Positions 33,856 to 46,050 of a DNA stretch of 64,000 bases are shown here, piece by piece. The stretch comes from Platanthera guangdongensis (lineage: Eukaryota; Streptophyta; Magnoliopsida; Asparagales; Orchidaceae), in contig CM077164.1 of NCBI GenBank assembly GCA_039583875.1, forward strand, positions 68,727,628 to 68,791,627. The letters run 5' to 3'. The notes below the pieces were generated by a model. The model ran no database searches, was not told the origin of the DNA, and was given only the letters and a program-made list of their open reading frames with translations. The position numbers were made by a program, and so were the translations under genes. Every line of letters starts with the position of its first letter. The first letter of the stretch is position 1.

Positions 33856-35506
33856 GCTGGGACTTGGTTTTCTGAGGCAGATCAGAATTTTTCCTAGCAA
33901 CCTCTACAACTCTCTTTCCTTTGTCAGAAATGAATTTGATGGGAGTTATTAGGACTATAGGTTGGCTGGATGATGCACCCAAGCCCAGTGTACTGTTAAA
34001 TCTAGAGTTCACTGTGCTTGTGATGTCCATCAGCTTGATGCTTCTCCCATTAAGGGATTCTTCAAGCTTCTTGGCCTCAGAGAGCTCACTTTTCAGTGAA
34101 GCTATCTGTTCCCTACAGCACTCCAACTCCTGAGAGAGTTTGAGGTTTTCTGACTTTAGAGCATTGTGTTCAGATAATTGATTTCTGAGAGAGATAATCT
34201 CTTTCTCAGACTTTAGCAGGTCTAAACACAGTGCTTTAAATTCAGATTTAAAATCTTCTGAACTAAAATCAAAAGAACCAATTACCTGATCTTCTTCAGG
34301 TTGAGTCTCTGAGTCTGACTCTGACTCCTCTTCTTCTGAGTTATGCTGTGAGGCATTGACTGCCATCATGCAGAACTCCTTTTCTTCTGCATCATCCTCA
34401 TCATCACTGGAGCTAGATGAGGCTTCTGACTCCTCTTTTGTCTCACTCCAGGATTCAGCAACAAACCCTTTTATTGTATGCTTATTTTTGCTTGAGGAAG
34501 GTTTGCCATTTCCATTCCTTTTGGAGTCTTTCTCCTTTCTTCTTTCTTTTCTGTCCCTTCTGTCCTTGTTCTTGTTCTCTGGACAGTCAGGAACTATGTG
34601 CCCTGGTTTACTGCAACCAAAGCAAATAATGTCTTTATTATTACCAATGGACTTGTCATACCTTGGCTTATCCTGCTCCTTGTATGATCTTCTTCTGAAG
34701 TCCTTTCTGGCCATTTTGTAGAATCTTTTGGCCATCAAGCTGAGTAGTTCATCATTGCCTATGGCTTTATCTTCAGGCAGATCCTCAGTTGCCTTGAAGG
34801 CTATGTTCTTCTCTTTCCTTGTGGCTGGTGAAGCAGCCTTCTGTTCTTCCTCTATATTCTTGATGAGTAGCTCATAAGATTTGAGCTTACCCAACAAAGC
34901 TTCAGTGGTGATCTCATTCAGACTTCTGGCATCCTTAATTGGCCAGATTCTTGAATCCCAAGTGCTGGGGAAGCACATTAGGATCTTGTCATTGAGTTCA
35001 GTTAGAGAGATCTCTTTATCCAATGTCCTTAGTTCACTGACAATTAGACTTAGTCTGTTGTACATGTCTCCCACTGACTCAGTCTCTCCCTTCTTGAAAT
35101 TCTCATATTGGGAGATGAGATGGGATCTTCTGTCCTTTCTCTCATCAGCTGAGCCTGAGACTATTTCTGAGAGCTTTTCTCAAATTTCCTTGGCTGAATT
35201 GCATTCAGCTACCTTTTGAAATATGTCATCTGACATTGTCTGGGCTAGGATGTTCATAGCCTTAGCATCAGCTACCTTCCATCTCTTGATGTCAGCATCT
35301 GTTCCTGATGGAGGTGGCACAACATTTGTGCTTGTGCTCTCTGGGGGTCTTGGACACACTGTCAAAACAGAGTTAAAGATATCTTCGTCAATAGAATTCA
35401 TGTAAAGTCTAATCCTTGCCTTCCAAAGTGCAAACTTGGAAAGATTGCACACTGGAGGTCTGGTGCTAGCATAATCATTTTTTTGGGCCATGATTTGTGC
35501 AAACAA
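33830..35506 (-). pseudogene. gag: Gag of element 3
   Basis: Start Met 35506 or 35491 (MAQKNDYAS). Copia-type gag: LSKFALWKARIRLYM at the N-terminus, then LNDKILMCFPSTWDSRI, a CCHC knuckle CFGCSKPGHIVPDC near 34620, a Lys/Arg-rich stretch, an acidic Ser/Glu-rich region and a coiled coil (SEKEIISLRNQLSEHNALK). An in-frame TGA at 35180-35182 (probably a former Trp) splits it. The frame ends at 33830, one frame away from pol, with the palindrome cluster overlapping the shift. Confidence 0.85.
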
Positions 35507-35611
35507 AATCTAATAATACACTACAAAAGAAAAACAGATCTAGTTTGGGATCTTTGGGTTCAGGTGTTAGCCTGTACAACCAATCAGGTATGGTATGTTT
35601 AACCAACCTCC

Positions 35612-35622
35612 CTCTGATACCA
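35612..35622 (-). other. Primer binding site, tRNA-iMet type (element 3)
   Basis: TGGTATCAGAG on the minus strand, two bases after the LTR end. Confidence 0.9.
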
Positions 35623-35624
35623 AT

Positions 35625-37142
35625 TGAAAGTGCAACTAGATCTGATATACTCTAGAGGGGGGGTGAATAGAGTATATGGTGCTTTAGAAACTTTTACAAA
35701 CTTTTACAACAATTGTTGTAATATGTGTGAGCATGGAAGCAAAAATAAATCTAATCACAGCACTAAGCAAAGCAAAAACTAAGCACAGAAAAATCAAGGC
35801 CAGAAATAAACATAAACACAAGCAAAACCAGAAGACACAAGGAAATATAGTGGTTCCCCAAACTTGGGTACATCCACTCTTCTACCATCCTAGGTAGGAA
35901 TCCACTGCAGGATGAGTTGATCACGTATCCTGGGCACCAATGAGCTTTTGATAAGGTGCTCAAAAACCAAACCAGATTTTTTGATCAAGTGTCTTGCCAC
36001 CAATGAGCTTTTGACAAGGTGCTCAAAAACCAAGCTCAAACTTTTGAAGGGAGTTTGAAAAACCCTTTACAGAGTGGGGGTGAGAGAGTGATGGAAGTCT
36101 TCTCTTTCTCAAACAACTGAGAAGACTATGTGGATAGATGTCAAAGCTCCCCCTGAATCCTTGAAATCTTAAGGAAGAAAAGCTTTGCTGAGGGTGATAG
36201 GCCTTCAAAGATTGAACTCCAGCAATGGATGATTTCAGCAATAGCTGAAATGTTGAGTGTCTGGAGTCTTGAAAATATGTTGGCCTTGAACACTTTGAAA
36301 ACTAAAGAGATCTGAAGATTTGAAAGCTTGGTCTCCTTGGATGAGTGTTCTTCAGAATTCTTTGAGACAGAAGATTTTTGAGAGTATCTCTGTAGTTTGT
36401 ATCTTCTCTCTCTGTATTGTGTGTTCTCTATTGAGAGATTCAAAAATCCTTTCACTTATTCTCTGGTACAAAATGGAATATCATTCTCTGTCAAGAATAG
36501 CCGTTGGCCTGCAGTAATTGCATCCTTAACTGTATAATCTCTTCTGGAGGAAAGTCCACAGAAACATTCCTTGAAAAATCCCTTGAAACTTGGTCTAGAA
36601 TTAAATGAAAACGGCTAGCAAATCTCTGAATTAATTGTAGAATAACTCCTAACTGATTTGAATTTGAATTCTGGAAGTTATCTGAAATCGTCAACTGAGC
36701 TCTGCTATCGTCGAGCTGAGCTCAGCGACCTGGAAACACACAACAGCAAAATATCGTCGATCTGAGCTCAAAGATCGTCGAACTGAGCTCAGAGATAAAG
36801 ATCCAATGCAGAGTCAAAATCGTCGACCTGAGCTCACCGATCGTCGAATGGATTTCGACGATATTATGAAGTTGAGCTCAGCGATCGTCGAATGGAGTTC
36901 GACGATCTGTCGAAGTTGAGCTAGACGATCGTCGATCGGAGTTCGACGAATCATCATGTTGAGCTCGACGATATGACTTAGTCTTCAGACAGAGAATCCT
37001 GGTCCTTAGGGCAGCTTCCAAACCTAGACTTCTAACCCTTAGACTGAATTCTAATTGACCTATTAAGCTATACAGAAGGTCAAGCAAAGGTTCCAAGAGA
37101 CATAGTGATCCTGACCCAAATTAGTAATAGGGTGTTCCAACA
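35625..37142 (-). repeat. 5' LTR of element 3
   Basis: 1518 bp, collinear with the 3' copy. The palindrome cluster lies at 36685-36978, within the first third from the LTR start on the minus strand, where U3 enhancers are expected. Confidence 0.93.
36685..36978 (-). repeat. Palindrome cluster, 5' LTR of element 3
   Basis: Same half-sites as 26117-26412 with scattered point differences. Confidence 0.85.
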
Positions 37143-37147
37143 CCGCA

Positions 37148-37401
37148 CGGCCTGGTGGATTCCTCCTGGCGAGCTGATGGCCTGGGTCCTAGGCCTTGTC
37201 GCTGAGTAGGGCCGGCGCTGGCGGCGGTCTGACTTGGAGACCGCCCGGCTTTGGCGATGACTAGACGGGTTGATCTGAGTTGCGGCTAGCTGACCAGGCC
37301 GCCCTCTGGTGACCGTCCGAATCGGGAGACTTGGCGGCTAGAATACTAGGCCGCCCGGTCTGGAAAGCTGCGCGAACAGGTCGCGGATTCCGGACTTAAC
37401 A
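37148..37401 (-). repeat. Element 0 LTR, U3 end
   Basis: On the minus strand it begins TGTTAAGTCCGG at 37401. It is GC-rich with several GACCGCCCGG, GGCCGCCCGGTC and CTAGCCGC-type inverted motifs. The next five bases, TCCAC (37402-37406), would be its target duplication; the partner is outside the window. Confidence 0.6.
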
Positions 37402-37406
37402 TCCAC

Positions 37407-37862
37407 CACTAGACTTAATCCATGCAACCTATTGTAAGATTCGCAATAAAAACAATGAAATATAATTCGAGGGAGAGGTTACCCCATGCTTATCAAATGA
37501 GCATACTAGAAGACGCGAGAAAGCTAGAAGCCAAATCTATAGCAAAAATACTCCTCCGCCGCACAAGGGAAAAGCACCCTACAAAATAGCTCCAGCAAAA
37601 AAAATATGTATACACAAAGCCCTAAAAAATTTAATCTAAGCAATGCTTGCGAGTTATTAATTAAACACAATCATCACGTATATAAAATGAAACTAAACAT
37701 AGTAACACAAGAATGAAAGGAGTTGCAAACAAAATATCTACTAACCACCCTGAGGACGAAGCCCCGACTGAATAAGGTAAAGTACATAATCAGTCATATC
37801 AACAAAAACACAAACTAAGAAGAAAAACAGCAAAAAACCCCAAATAAGGAGAAAAGCAACAG
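37407..37862 (-). other. Downstream part of element A, no coding signal
   Basis: AT-rich sequence after the stop of the element A accessory ORF. I see no ORF, terminal repeat or other feature. Element A continues beyond the element 0 insertion, off the left edge. Confidence 0.4.
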
Positions 37863-39078
37863 TCACTCAGGCTGATCTGGAAAATATGGAGGCGGAGGTG
37901 GAGTACGGTTATGAGAAGTAGAAGCTCGAGCAGGGGCAATAGGGGGCACCTGAAGAAAATCAAAAATGCGCGTCATCATGTCGTGCTGCTCACGCAACAT
38001 CTCCTCCATCTGTATATGATGCACGTAGAAGTCAGGATAATCATCTACAAAACTCCTACGATGTGAGGCATGGGCAAAACAAGGCACTCGGGCCAGGGGC
38101 ACGGGATTGATCGGAACGACATCATCGGGCCAGCGGGACTCCTAAGAGGATCCCGCATCTGTAGAAGAAGCCCTAGATGTCTGCTCACACTCCACAGTAT
38201 GAATAACATAGCGCCACGTACCACCAAAGGAAATGCGGCATACTAATCTGAAGGCAGTCATCATGGTGGCTGAAATAAAATCGCCACGGGAAACGGTAGT
38301 CATGTTGGGCAAAGTGTCAAAAACTCCTAATCCCTTGGCGATTAACGTAATAAAATGCAAACCACTGATGGCCTTCAAAGGCACGTACGTGGCCTGGTGA
38401 AGGAAGTAATCCGCAAAAACCCGGCCGAGGTGGAGAGGGATGCCATGATGCATGTTGTAGAGTATAGAAGATCCGACCACCCTGTTACATTCTGTCTCAT
38501 CGAGCGGGCGTTGATGCTGTGCCAGATCAAGTGCTAAACATAGCGGAGCGCGGGAGAGATGACATGGGACGACTTGGCTAACCACACCTCGTACTGCTGT
38601 GACAACCCGGTGATCTCCTATCAGAATGTGTGGGGAGAAGCACCGGTTGGGAACTCAAAGGTTTGGGATAAAATGTCCGACTTCGTGAGTTCGTCAACCG
38701 TGTATACCCCCACATAAATAGCAAGAATACTCACACTAAAAGTGTAAGTACGTAAGTTCATCCAAAATGTCAACGCAGTGGACTCACCGGTGGTTGTGTC
38801 ACGTCGTTCCAAAATGCAGAAGGTGGAGAGGAATTCGAGCATGAGTTCGTGAAATCCAGTCTCCACAACGGAGAAGAGATGACGCCATGACCCACATCGA
38901 GTAAACGGTCGACCTCCAGCTTTAGACCAACGGCTGAGAGCTCCTCGTCTGCAACTTCAGTATTCACCGGATCATCCGGAGCATCATCCAACTCCGCCGG
39001 AACCGCAGTCGGCGTAGAGTAGGAGGAGGGACCATCGAAGCTCTGCAGCTTGCTAATCACCTTCTTATAACCCATGGC
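37863..39078 (-). pseudogene. Athila ORF-like accessory protein of element A
   Basis: Start Met 39078 (MGYKKVISKLQSFDGP). The frame shifts twice (around 38800 and around 38600) and has a stop at 38142-38144. Recognisable segments are ELMLEFLSTF, a YVGVYTVDEL piece, GIPLHLGRVFADYFLHQA, ISGLHFITLIAKGLGVF and a C-terminal heptad-like HIQMEEMLREQHDMM followed by a Pro-rich end. The same order occurs in element B (47298-48333). It resembles Athila ORF-1 / plant transposon protein families by memory of their style. It lies alone behind a TATA-like box and palindromes. Function unknown. Confidence 0.65.
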
Positions 39079-39230
39079 AAAGATGAGAGAGAGAAAAGGA
39101 AAGAAATGAGGAATGAGGGAGGATTTGGAGGACGAGAGCGAGATATCACCATAGAAGACGAAGGAGAAGCGGGCGATTGTAGCAGAGGAACGGGAATTGG
39201 GGCCAGTGTGCGTCAAAATTGCTCGGCCTG

Positions 39231-39290
39231 CATTTTTATAAATAAAAAAACGCACTGTCGTGCGTTTTTGCGGCGCACGTTTTCCCCAAA
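39231..39290 (-). promoter_or_regulatory. TATA-like box and palindrome before the element A accessory ORF
   Basis: TTTATAAAAATG on the minus strand (39231-39242), about 155 nt before the ATG, immediately preceded by the palindrome CGCACTGTCGTGCG (39251-39264) and CGGCGCACG. The motif is that of the element A LTR. Confidence 0.45.
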
Positions 39291-39690
39291 CCGTGTGTTT
39301 TGAAAAAACAGACCAATTCGCCTCATTTTCTCCAAGAAGTCTCCTCCTGCAACAACAGCGAGAAAAATAAAAGAAAATGGAGCAAAGAACCTCCTGAGCG
39401 ACGAGGCAATCTTCCAGAAATAAGTGCAAGCACACAAAAATCTCGCAAGCGTGCAGTAAGGCAAAAATAAAATAAACAAAACGCAAAATTATTTCTAAAA
39501 CAGTAAAAATAAACTAACTAATCCTACTCCTAGATAAGTACTGGGGTTATTGTCATCCCAGCACGACTTATTCGAAAGATAAAAAGTCCTAGCTAATGGG
39601 CCCATGAAAAGAAAAGTGCATAGGTAACTGGTCCATTATTCGTTTCAATAACGGGTACCAATACGGCGATAAAACAGTTACCACTCTACC

Positions 39691-40493
39691 TTAATAATAA
39701 AACCTTCCCAAAACAGGTAGAGGAAATAGGAAGTAAGAAGAGGAGGAGCTCTGGTCCTTGCTCATCTCACTATGAAATAAATCCTTGCCAAGCAAGGTGT
39801 TGTCAACCACAGATCCGCAGGAGGCGATGGCGATGGCATGAGAATAAGGCACATTGTTATCCCAATGCACCCTTGAAGACTCAACCTGCACAGGCTCAGA
39901 TAGAGTAGGGGGATCAAGTAATAAAAGGGAAGAACTAAAATAATCAAAAATAGGGGGAGTTGTCCCGTTCTCACTCCCAGCAGGATCCAAGAATAAATCA
40001 TCGTCGATATCATAAGATTCGTATCGTGGGGAATCCGAGAACTCGAGGTCCGTGGTGGTAAGTGGGATGGCCTCGTCCAATAAGGAGGTGTAAACCTCCG
40101 CATCAGAAAAGGAACATTCCTCATCCCATCGGGGTGCGTAAAAGTGTTCTGAAGATTCGCTTCTCTGTCGGAGATAGTAGAGTCATCATCCCACTTTGAC
40201 GCAACCTCAGGCACCGAATCATCCAAAAATAAGGCATCATCATCTGACTCACAAGAAAAAGGAGTAGCACTCTCAGGCAAAAATTGCAGAGGGGCGAAAC
40301 TGCTCTCGAAATCAGGCATAGAATAAGCAGGCCCCATTGCAAAATCAGTTGCAGACGCCACCCCGTCGACAGGAACAATCTCCGCGTCCCATACTAGAGC
40401 GCATATGGATTCCTGATCCTCTTTTTGCTGGCTACCACAAGAGTGATCGTCATCACTCAAGGGAAGCTCATAAAAAGGGAGTGAGGGACCCAT
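39691..40493 (-). pseudogene. Acidic ORF of element A
   Basis: Two overlapping frames (40493-39762 and 40080-39691) form one reading after a shift near 40100. The product is rich in Asp, Glu, Ser and Pro (CESDDDALFLDDSVPEV, DIDDDLFLDPAGSEN), without a recognised domain. It sits between a gag-like zinc-knuckle remnant and the accessory ORF, as in element B. It is probably the C-terminal part of a degenerate gag-type protein. Confidence 0.5.
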
Positions 40494-40682
40494 GAAGGTA
40501 TGTATGCAGCGAGAGATTCTTCGGTAATCTCAACGGGTAAAGAGCGAGCCAGATGAGCGATGTGAGTGTATGCGCCAGGCAATACCCTGGTAGGCCTATC
40601 CACAATAGTCTTCTGCGAACATGAGGCTGCTGTGCACAACCCCTTAGATGGAGAAGGTTAGCACGAGCAAGGTCAATCCTTC

Positions 40683-40742
40683 ACCAGGTGGCCTACACCT
40701 TGACATAGCAAACACCTAATACAGTGCTCGACATTCATAACA
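40683..40742 (-). pseudogene. CCHC zinc-knuckle remnant of element A gag
   Basis: The minus strand reads CLLCQGVGHLVKD followed by a stop where the last Cys of a CCHC box would be. It lies about 280 nt after the primer site. Short, so tentative. Confidence 0.4.
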
Positions 40743-41012
40743 GCCGTGGCGTCGATGTATCGGCGAAAAGTGTCATAGAGACGGCACTCGACTACGGAAT
40801 ACATCCCGAACAAAAATATTTACAGAAAGGGTGCCACAAACTAGAATACAAATAGCACGGATCTGCTTTGTAAACCAAAAATCAGAAAAGGGATACAAAG
40901 AAAAGAAAATAACAACAAATTCTAAAACGTAAAGCAAAGAAGAAACATGCAATGTACAAATGGAAAAGGGCTTCTATCTCTTATCTCCCTCTTCAAATAT
41001 TCACATGATTGT

Positions 41013-41032
41013 GTTCCCCGGCAACGACGTCA
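41013..41032 (-). other. Primer binding site of element A, tRNA-Asp-like
   Basis: The minus strand reads GACGTCGTTGCCGGGGAA, close to the GGCGCCGTTGCCGGGGA site of Athila/Tat elements, a few bases after the LTR end. Confidence 0.7.
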
Positions 41033-41038
41033 TAAACT

Positions 41039-42735
41039 TGATGCGTTGGACGTCAAATCTACCGGTCGCACAAGTAATATAAAATGGGCGAATGTCCCCA
41101 AGTATCGATCTCTCAAGGAACACAATAAGGTGGAGTTAATTTTGAGGAGGACTTTAGATTGAAGTCCTTAGGTCAGAGTTAACGAAGGGGTTTTGAATGT
41201 TGCGGAAAAGAAATAAAATGCTAATAAACTACTCCTATGCAACGTCGCTATGCGATGCTTCGCTAGGCGGGATGGAAGACTACATGGGATGCTATGCACT
41301 AAATCGCTGGGCGGATGCATGAGTAGGCTTGCGGATGAGGTGGTGAGAATGGAGGAATGAGGCTCGAGAGCACCTCTTCGCTACGCACGCCACTAGCAAT
41401 TACTAGTGCGGCAAAACCGGATTTGATGGAGGATGGAAACAAAGGCGCACCTCAAGCAAATAACGAAAATATAAAATCACATAGACATGATTGTATACAA
41501 ACGTTTTACAAATTAAACAAACTTCATTAAATACAAGAGATTAAACTACACTATCAATAACAAAGCTGGAAATGAGTGTGCTAAATTGACCAAATCCGAA
41601 GTCTTGCTGAGGATTCACATAAGGAATCATCGGGTTGTCAATCCGCATACAAGCTCGGCCCTCAACTGCGTCTGGGGTAGAGGAGGCTGTCATTCACTCC
41701 CAATGGACCCGTCTTCTTTGTGTCACGATCCGGTGGAGAATGGCACAAACTTCTCCTACCTTGATTGAGAAAGTTATATCTAACTCTTCTTGAAGCTCAA
41801 GGATGAAGGAGGAGGCCGAGAGGAAGCACCAACTTTGATTTGACATTGAAAGCTTGCCCGGAGGCCTCTCCAAGGTGGAGAATGATGGAAAACGAAGGAA
41901 CTATGCCCGAAAATGCCGGATGGAATGGATCAAGTCCAGTCCTCTAAAATGGAGGAAAATATGCTTTTAAAATAGAAGCATGTCAGAAAAATAAGCACGC
42001 ATGTTCTGGCGCACGACTGTGCGCTAACTGTGCGTTATTAACTTCCATGTGAAGCTTGCGGAAGATAAAGCGTTGACCCGTGTGTTTTACTTCGTGCACG
42101 GGCGCTTCCGCCCGTGCATGAAGGAAATTGCACGGGTAGCGACAGAGCGCAGGAAAACAAGGGAACATAGGGGAACCGTGCATTTTACACGCGTGCGGGC
42201 GCTTCCACCCGTGCGTGAACAAAGCGCACGATTAACCACACAATGGAACAAAAAAGAAAAATACAGGAAAATCGTGTGTTCCCTTCGCGCACGGTTATGA
42301 TGAAACCGTGTGTGAAGATCGTCAGGTTAGCTCGACGAAATTCATCGAGCTTTGCCCGACGTTTCTCCTGCACAATCAAAACACACAATTGTAAAGAACT
42401 GTGTGCTAAGAAAACGCACGACCGTGCATTTTCCTCAAACCTGCATTCCAGCATTGGGAAAATGCACCACTTGCATACAATCTAATAAATCAAAAGAGTA
42501 CCCTCCAGCAATGCAAAAATGCAACAAAATCAACTGGAAAGGGCCCCTGTGGAGCACCATGTGCTTACCCCCAATAACAGAATGCTCAATTGCACACCCA
42601 TGGGCCTAAACAATGCACTTAATGTGAAAAACTGTATAAATAAAAAATCAACAATAACATACTAAAAGTTAAGTGCAAGTGCGTGAAAACTAGACCAGAT
42701 GAGTCCAAAAAACCCTATATAAATCAGACTCATCA
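41039..42735 (-). repeat. 5' LTR of element A (Athila/Tat-like)
   Basis: In plus orientation TGATGCGTTGG...GACTCATCA, 1697 bp. Ends and the CACCGGTCGCACAAGTAAT-type inner block match the element B LTR. U3 holds GCGCACGA/GTGCGC palindromes at 42000-42430. The outer end carries an inverted GATGAGTC/GACTCATC pair. Element A lies in the pol of element C (its right flank). Confidence 0.85.
42000..42430 (-). repeat. Palindrome cluster, GCGCACGA/GTGCGC type, element A LTR
   Basis: Motifs such as GCGCACGACTGTGCGC, GCACGGGCGCTTCCGCCCGTGC, GTGCGGGCGCTTCCACCCGTGC (here only their stems matter: CACGGGCG/CGCCCGTG) and CGCACGACCGTGC. At least six inverted pairs. Confidence 0.8.
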
Positions 42736-43290
42736 AGGAGCGCATGAAGGGTGCTCAGCATTGGCAGGCGAAGTATTTCAACGCTCGCCCCGAGAACGTG
42801 GAGTTCGTGGTAGGCGACTAGGTATACCCAAAGATTAAGTCGTTCAAAAGAGTTTCACGAATTTGTTGACTCAAGAAGTTGAGTCCAAGGTTCTTGGGAC
42901 TGTTCAAGGTCATGGAATGTATTGGAGAAGCAGCCTACCTGTTGGCATTGTATATAGATCTGAGTGGATTGAATGATGTCTTTCATGTCTCAGTTTTGAC
43001 TAAAGCCTTGATGGAGATGAGCAACGTGGTCGAGGCAGTAGCGATGCTGGTGGAAGAGGACTTGAGGATAGAAGTTCATCCGGTTGGCATAGAGGACTAT
43101 GAAGTTCGGTAGTTATGAAACAAAGAGGTCAAACTTATGAAGGTGCGATGGAATAACTGCAGGTGAGACGAGTTCTCTTGAGAGCATGAACAATCAATGT
43201 GGAAGGACTTCCCAGAACTTTTTTGCTTCAGGTATGCTTTTGTTTGAGTACATACTTAATTCGAGGATGAAATTCTTCTAAGGGGGGAGG
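42736..43290 (+). pseudogene. Gypsy pol C-terminus, element C
   Basis: The plus strand reads integrase C-terminal and chromodomain-region segments: HWQAKYFNAR, LSPRFLGLFKVMECIGEAAY, NDVFHVSVLTKAL, then KVRWNN-like text with several stops. It is preceded by the element A insertion point and followed by a polypurine tract (AAGGGGGGAGGAG) and the LTR. Heavily mutated, so this is the oldest layer of the nest. Confidence 0.8.
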
Positions 43291-43293
43291 AGT

Positions 43294-45424
43294 TGTAACA
43301 CCCTGGTTTTTCCAGATCTTGAGCCTCTAGAAGCTACCGTGCGGCGATAGGTAGCTATCGCCCAGTGATAACCTTATTTCATCGAATCCAGGTGTTGAGA
43401 GCACTGAGTAGCTAGGCATTGAAAGCATTGAGTGGTACCGCTCGGCGGTAGGATTCTACCGCATGGTTGTAGCTCGTGAAGCGTTGAGTTAAAAGCGTTG
43501 AGTGGCTATCACGCGGCGGTATGACTAACACTAGCGATAGAATATTTCTTCCCAACGGGACAGACGGCTTGGGAACATACCGCGACGTGGTAGGTAGTTA
43601 CCGCTCAGCGGTGGTAGACGGGAGCAGTTCTGTCGTTTGGCATTTTGGCCATCCGATTTCTCGTAGGATTTGATCCTATGGCCCAGGATGCTCCCCCGAA
43701 GGGAATATAAAGGGCTAAAACGTTCTAAACCTTCATTCTCTTATCTTTTGAAGTGGGAGTTCGGGTTTGAGAGCAAGAATTTAGAGGAAGAAGAAGGCCT
43801 TTCTCTGCCATTGACGAAGCTTCGAGGCTCCGATCATCTATCCAAGGCCAAATCTGTGGAGTGGACTTGAAGGAACACATTTTCATCCGTGCAAGTCATG
43901 TTTTCCATGGCAAGGAAGAGGATTATTAAGGTAACGACACTTCTCCTCTTGGTCTTTAGGATGTGTGCATGGCATCCATGTTTATTACTGCTTTCTTTCA
44001 AGCATTTAGGTATCAAATCTCTAAAATTTGAAGGGTTCGGGTTGCCATGGCTCAAGAGGAGCAAGCAGGTGGATTATGTCTTTCCCCGACATGATATTGC
44101 ATTAGAAATCCACTTTGTTAGAGGATTAAGCATTGTGGGTGAAGCCGAAGTCGCGACCGTTAGTCCGACTCGGTGATGTTGCATAACAAGCCTTAAGGAT
44201 TATGCTAGAAATCCGTTTGTGGAAAGATTCCGTTTATGATGATTGTCCCCCTTATTTTGGTGTGGGTATGAATGGTAGATTAGGGCGGGAAAGGCTTTTG
44301 ATTGTGATGTACAAAGGAACGACCTTATCTCTTTGCTAGGCTGGCTAGCCCGTGACATTGCAAATTGATGTGTGGAGACTGTTCCGACAAGATAAGTCCC
44401 ATTCTGTGAAACTGACGAGAATGCCAACCTTTGCACAAGCTCGGGCGATGCCAGTAGCGTCCTGCTGGATCTCCTTCGATGGAATTGGTCCTGATTTGGA
44501 GCTGGATCTGGGTCGTCACGAGCGGGTAGGGTCTAGCAAGGGTTCTCAACCTCAGTTTGTGGTTTGTGAGACGGAATCCTGATGTGAGACCTCAGTGCTT
44601 GTAGGCAAGCCCAGGTTTTGAGACACACGAGCGAGTGGGGCCTAGGCAATAGTTCCTTGTGGTGACTTGTACCTATGTGTTTGTGGCTTGAATGCTGAAG
44701 AGGAAATTGGAAGTATTCGATTGTTGATGTGTGATGATGTGTTAGATTCATACGCTATAGGGTGTCTTGGATGAAGCCCGGGTTTGCATACATGTTGCAT
44801 TGTAGTCCCCTATTACTATATGCTCAACATAGAAATATGTTTGTTGTATGCGACATCCAAACATATTTTGTTATTTTCTATGTTCATGTATATTTGGATA
44901 CGGAGTGTTGACCTACAGGATGATGGAGTGCCCCGAGGTCTGCTAGGGACCACCAGGAGGAGATGTGTTGGTTACAAAGTTGAGGTCAGCCATTGCTGAC
45001 CCACGTTACCACCAATTTTACAGGGCAAGGATCGCAAGCGTGAGTTAGTTCGCCGCCCAAAAAGGCCTAAGCCTCATGAAGTGATATCATTGTTTGGAGG
45101 GTTTGTTTCGGTGAATATTATGCTTAGTGCACTATGAATCTGGCTTGCATGTCGAGATAGCCTAAGAGTGCTAATGCACGTGGTTATGTTGATGTTATTG
45201 TTTCAGTTTTTGGACTCATGGATGTTGTAAGGCCATAAGTCCGTTTTGATACTCCTGTGATGGTGGATAACTTTTAGTCTTGTTATTTGTTTCTGCTGTT
45301 TTTAGTCTGAGTTTTGAGTTGGATAGTTTTATATCATCTTATAATGCTAAAGCTATGGAATTTGTATGTTGGGGGGCCCGGACCGGACCCATATTATACG
45401 GTCATTATAGGGGAGGTGTTACAA
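43294..45424 (+). repeat. 3' LTR of element C
   Basis: TGTAACACCCTGG...GGAGGTGTTACA, 2131 bp, with nine-base inverted ends. The first 300 bp hold TACCGC/GCGGTA palindromes (43330-43620). The end block (GGGTCCGGTCCGG in reverse) is shared with LTR F in inverse orientation. The right flank has no obvious duplication because the left flank is lost. Confidence 0.7.
43330..43620 (+). repeat. Palindrome cluster, TACCGC/GCGGTA type, element C LTR
   Basis: At least five inverted pairs such as TACCGCTCGGCGGTA, GCTATCGCCC/GGCGATAG and TTACCGCTCAGCGGTG. Located in U3 just inside the LTR start. Confidence 0.75.
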
Positions 45425-46050
45425 CTTTTATATGATAAGTTATATTTATGAAACCTTAACTTATAAGTTTGTATGAGCATTCACATAAGTTAAGGTACTC
45501 ATGTGATGGTAGTACAGCGGTTGATAGTTTACTTACTGCTCATTCTTTACTTTACTTATTGCACTCTTCTTTTAGTACTGCTTACTTACTTTACATGTGC
45601 TATATAGGATTGCTAGTTCAATGATGAAACTATTAGAAATATATCCATGATAGAATAGTTCCACCGTCACCTGCTTTCATTTGCTTCTGCTTTGTTGTCC
45701 TCCACTTTCGTGCTACCGTACGGTGCCTAGGAGTCGCAGGGATGAGGCGAGGACAAATGGCTTAGTCTTTATGACTAACGGTCACTTGTAACCTATCATT
45801 TTAAAAGCTCGAGGAGATGGAGCACCAGCACGACCAACAGGACGAGGTGGCAGGACCTGAGGAGCATTGACCGCTCACTACTTCTACCATAGTTCGGTGT
45901 TAGGTGAGGACGAGTGATTCAGTTTCCACTGCTGCATCGTGTTGTTGTGTGATAGGGATTTGATTATATTTATCATGTACCGAGCATAAGCTTTTCTCTC
46001 TTTTTGTACTCATTTGTGTCCTGTTGTACTTTTCATTATATATAATTATA
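45425..46050. other. Unassigned spacer between elements C and F
   Basis: About 630 bp, AT-rich, with a TATATA-containing stretch near 45600 and a short open frame near 45810-45870. I see no terminal repeats, known domain or RNA gene. It becomes TA-rich at the F border. Confidence 0.4.

Larger units (their letters stand above)
25059..37142 (-). mobile_element. Element 3: full-length Sirevirus-like Ty1/copia with an accessory ORF
   Basis: The LTRs (1519 and 1518 bp) begin TGTTGGAACACCC and end GCACTTTCA on the minus strand. It has an iMet primer site, gag with a CCHC knuckle, protease-integrase-RT-RNase H in copia order, then a further ORF of about 1000 codons before the polypurine tract. Long gag, the YVDDIIFGST RT box and the extra 3' ORF are typical of Sireviruses (Maximus/SIRE). 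Duplication CCGCG (25054-25058) / CCGCA (37143-37147, one change). LTR copies differ at only a few positions per hundred or more bases. Inserted in the element 0 LTR. Confidence 0.93.

Noticed and set aside
42049..42485. Overlapping ORFs in the element A LTR
   Set aside because: They arise from the GC-rich palindrome cluster in U3, without conserved protein features.
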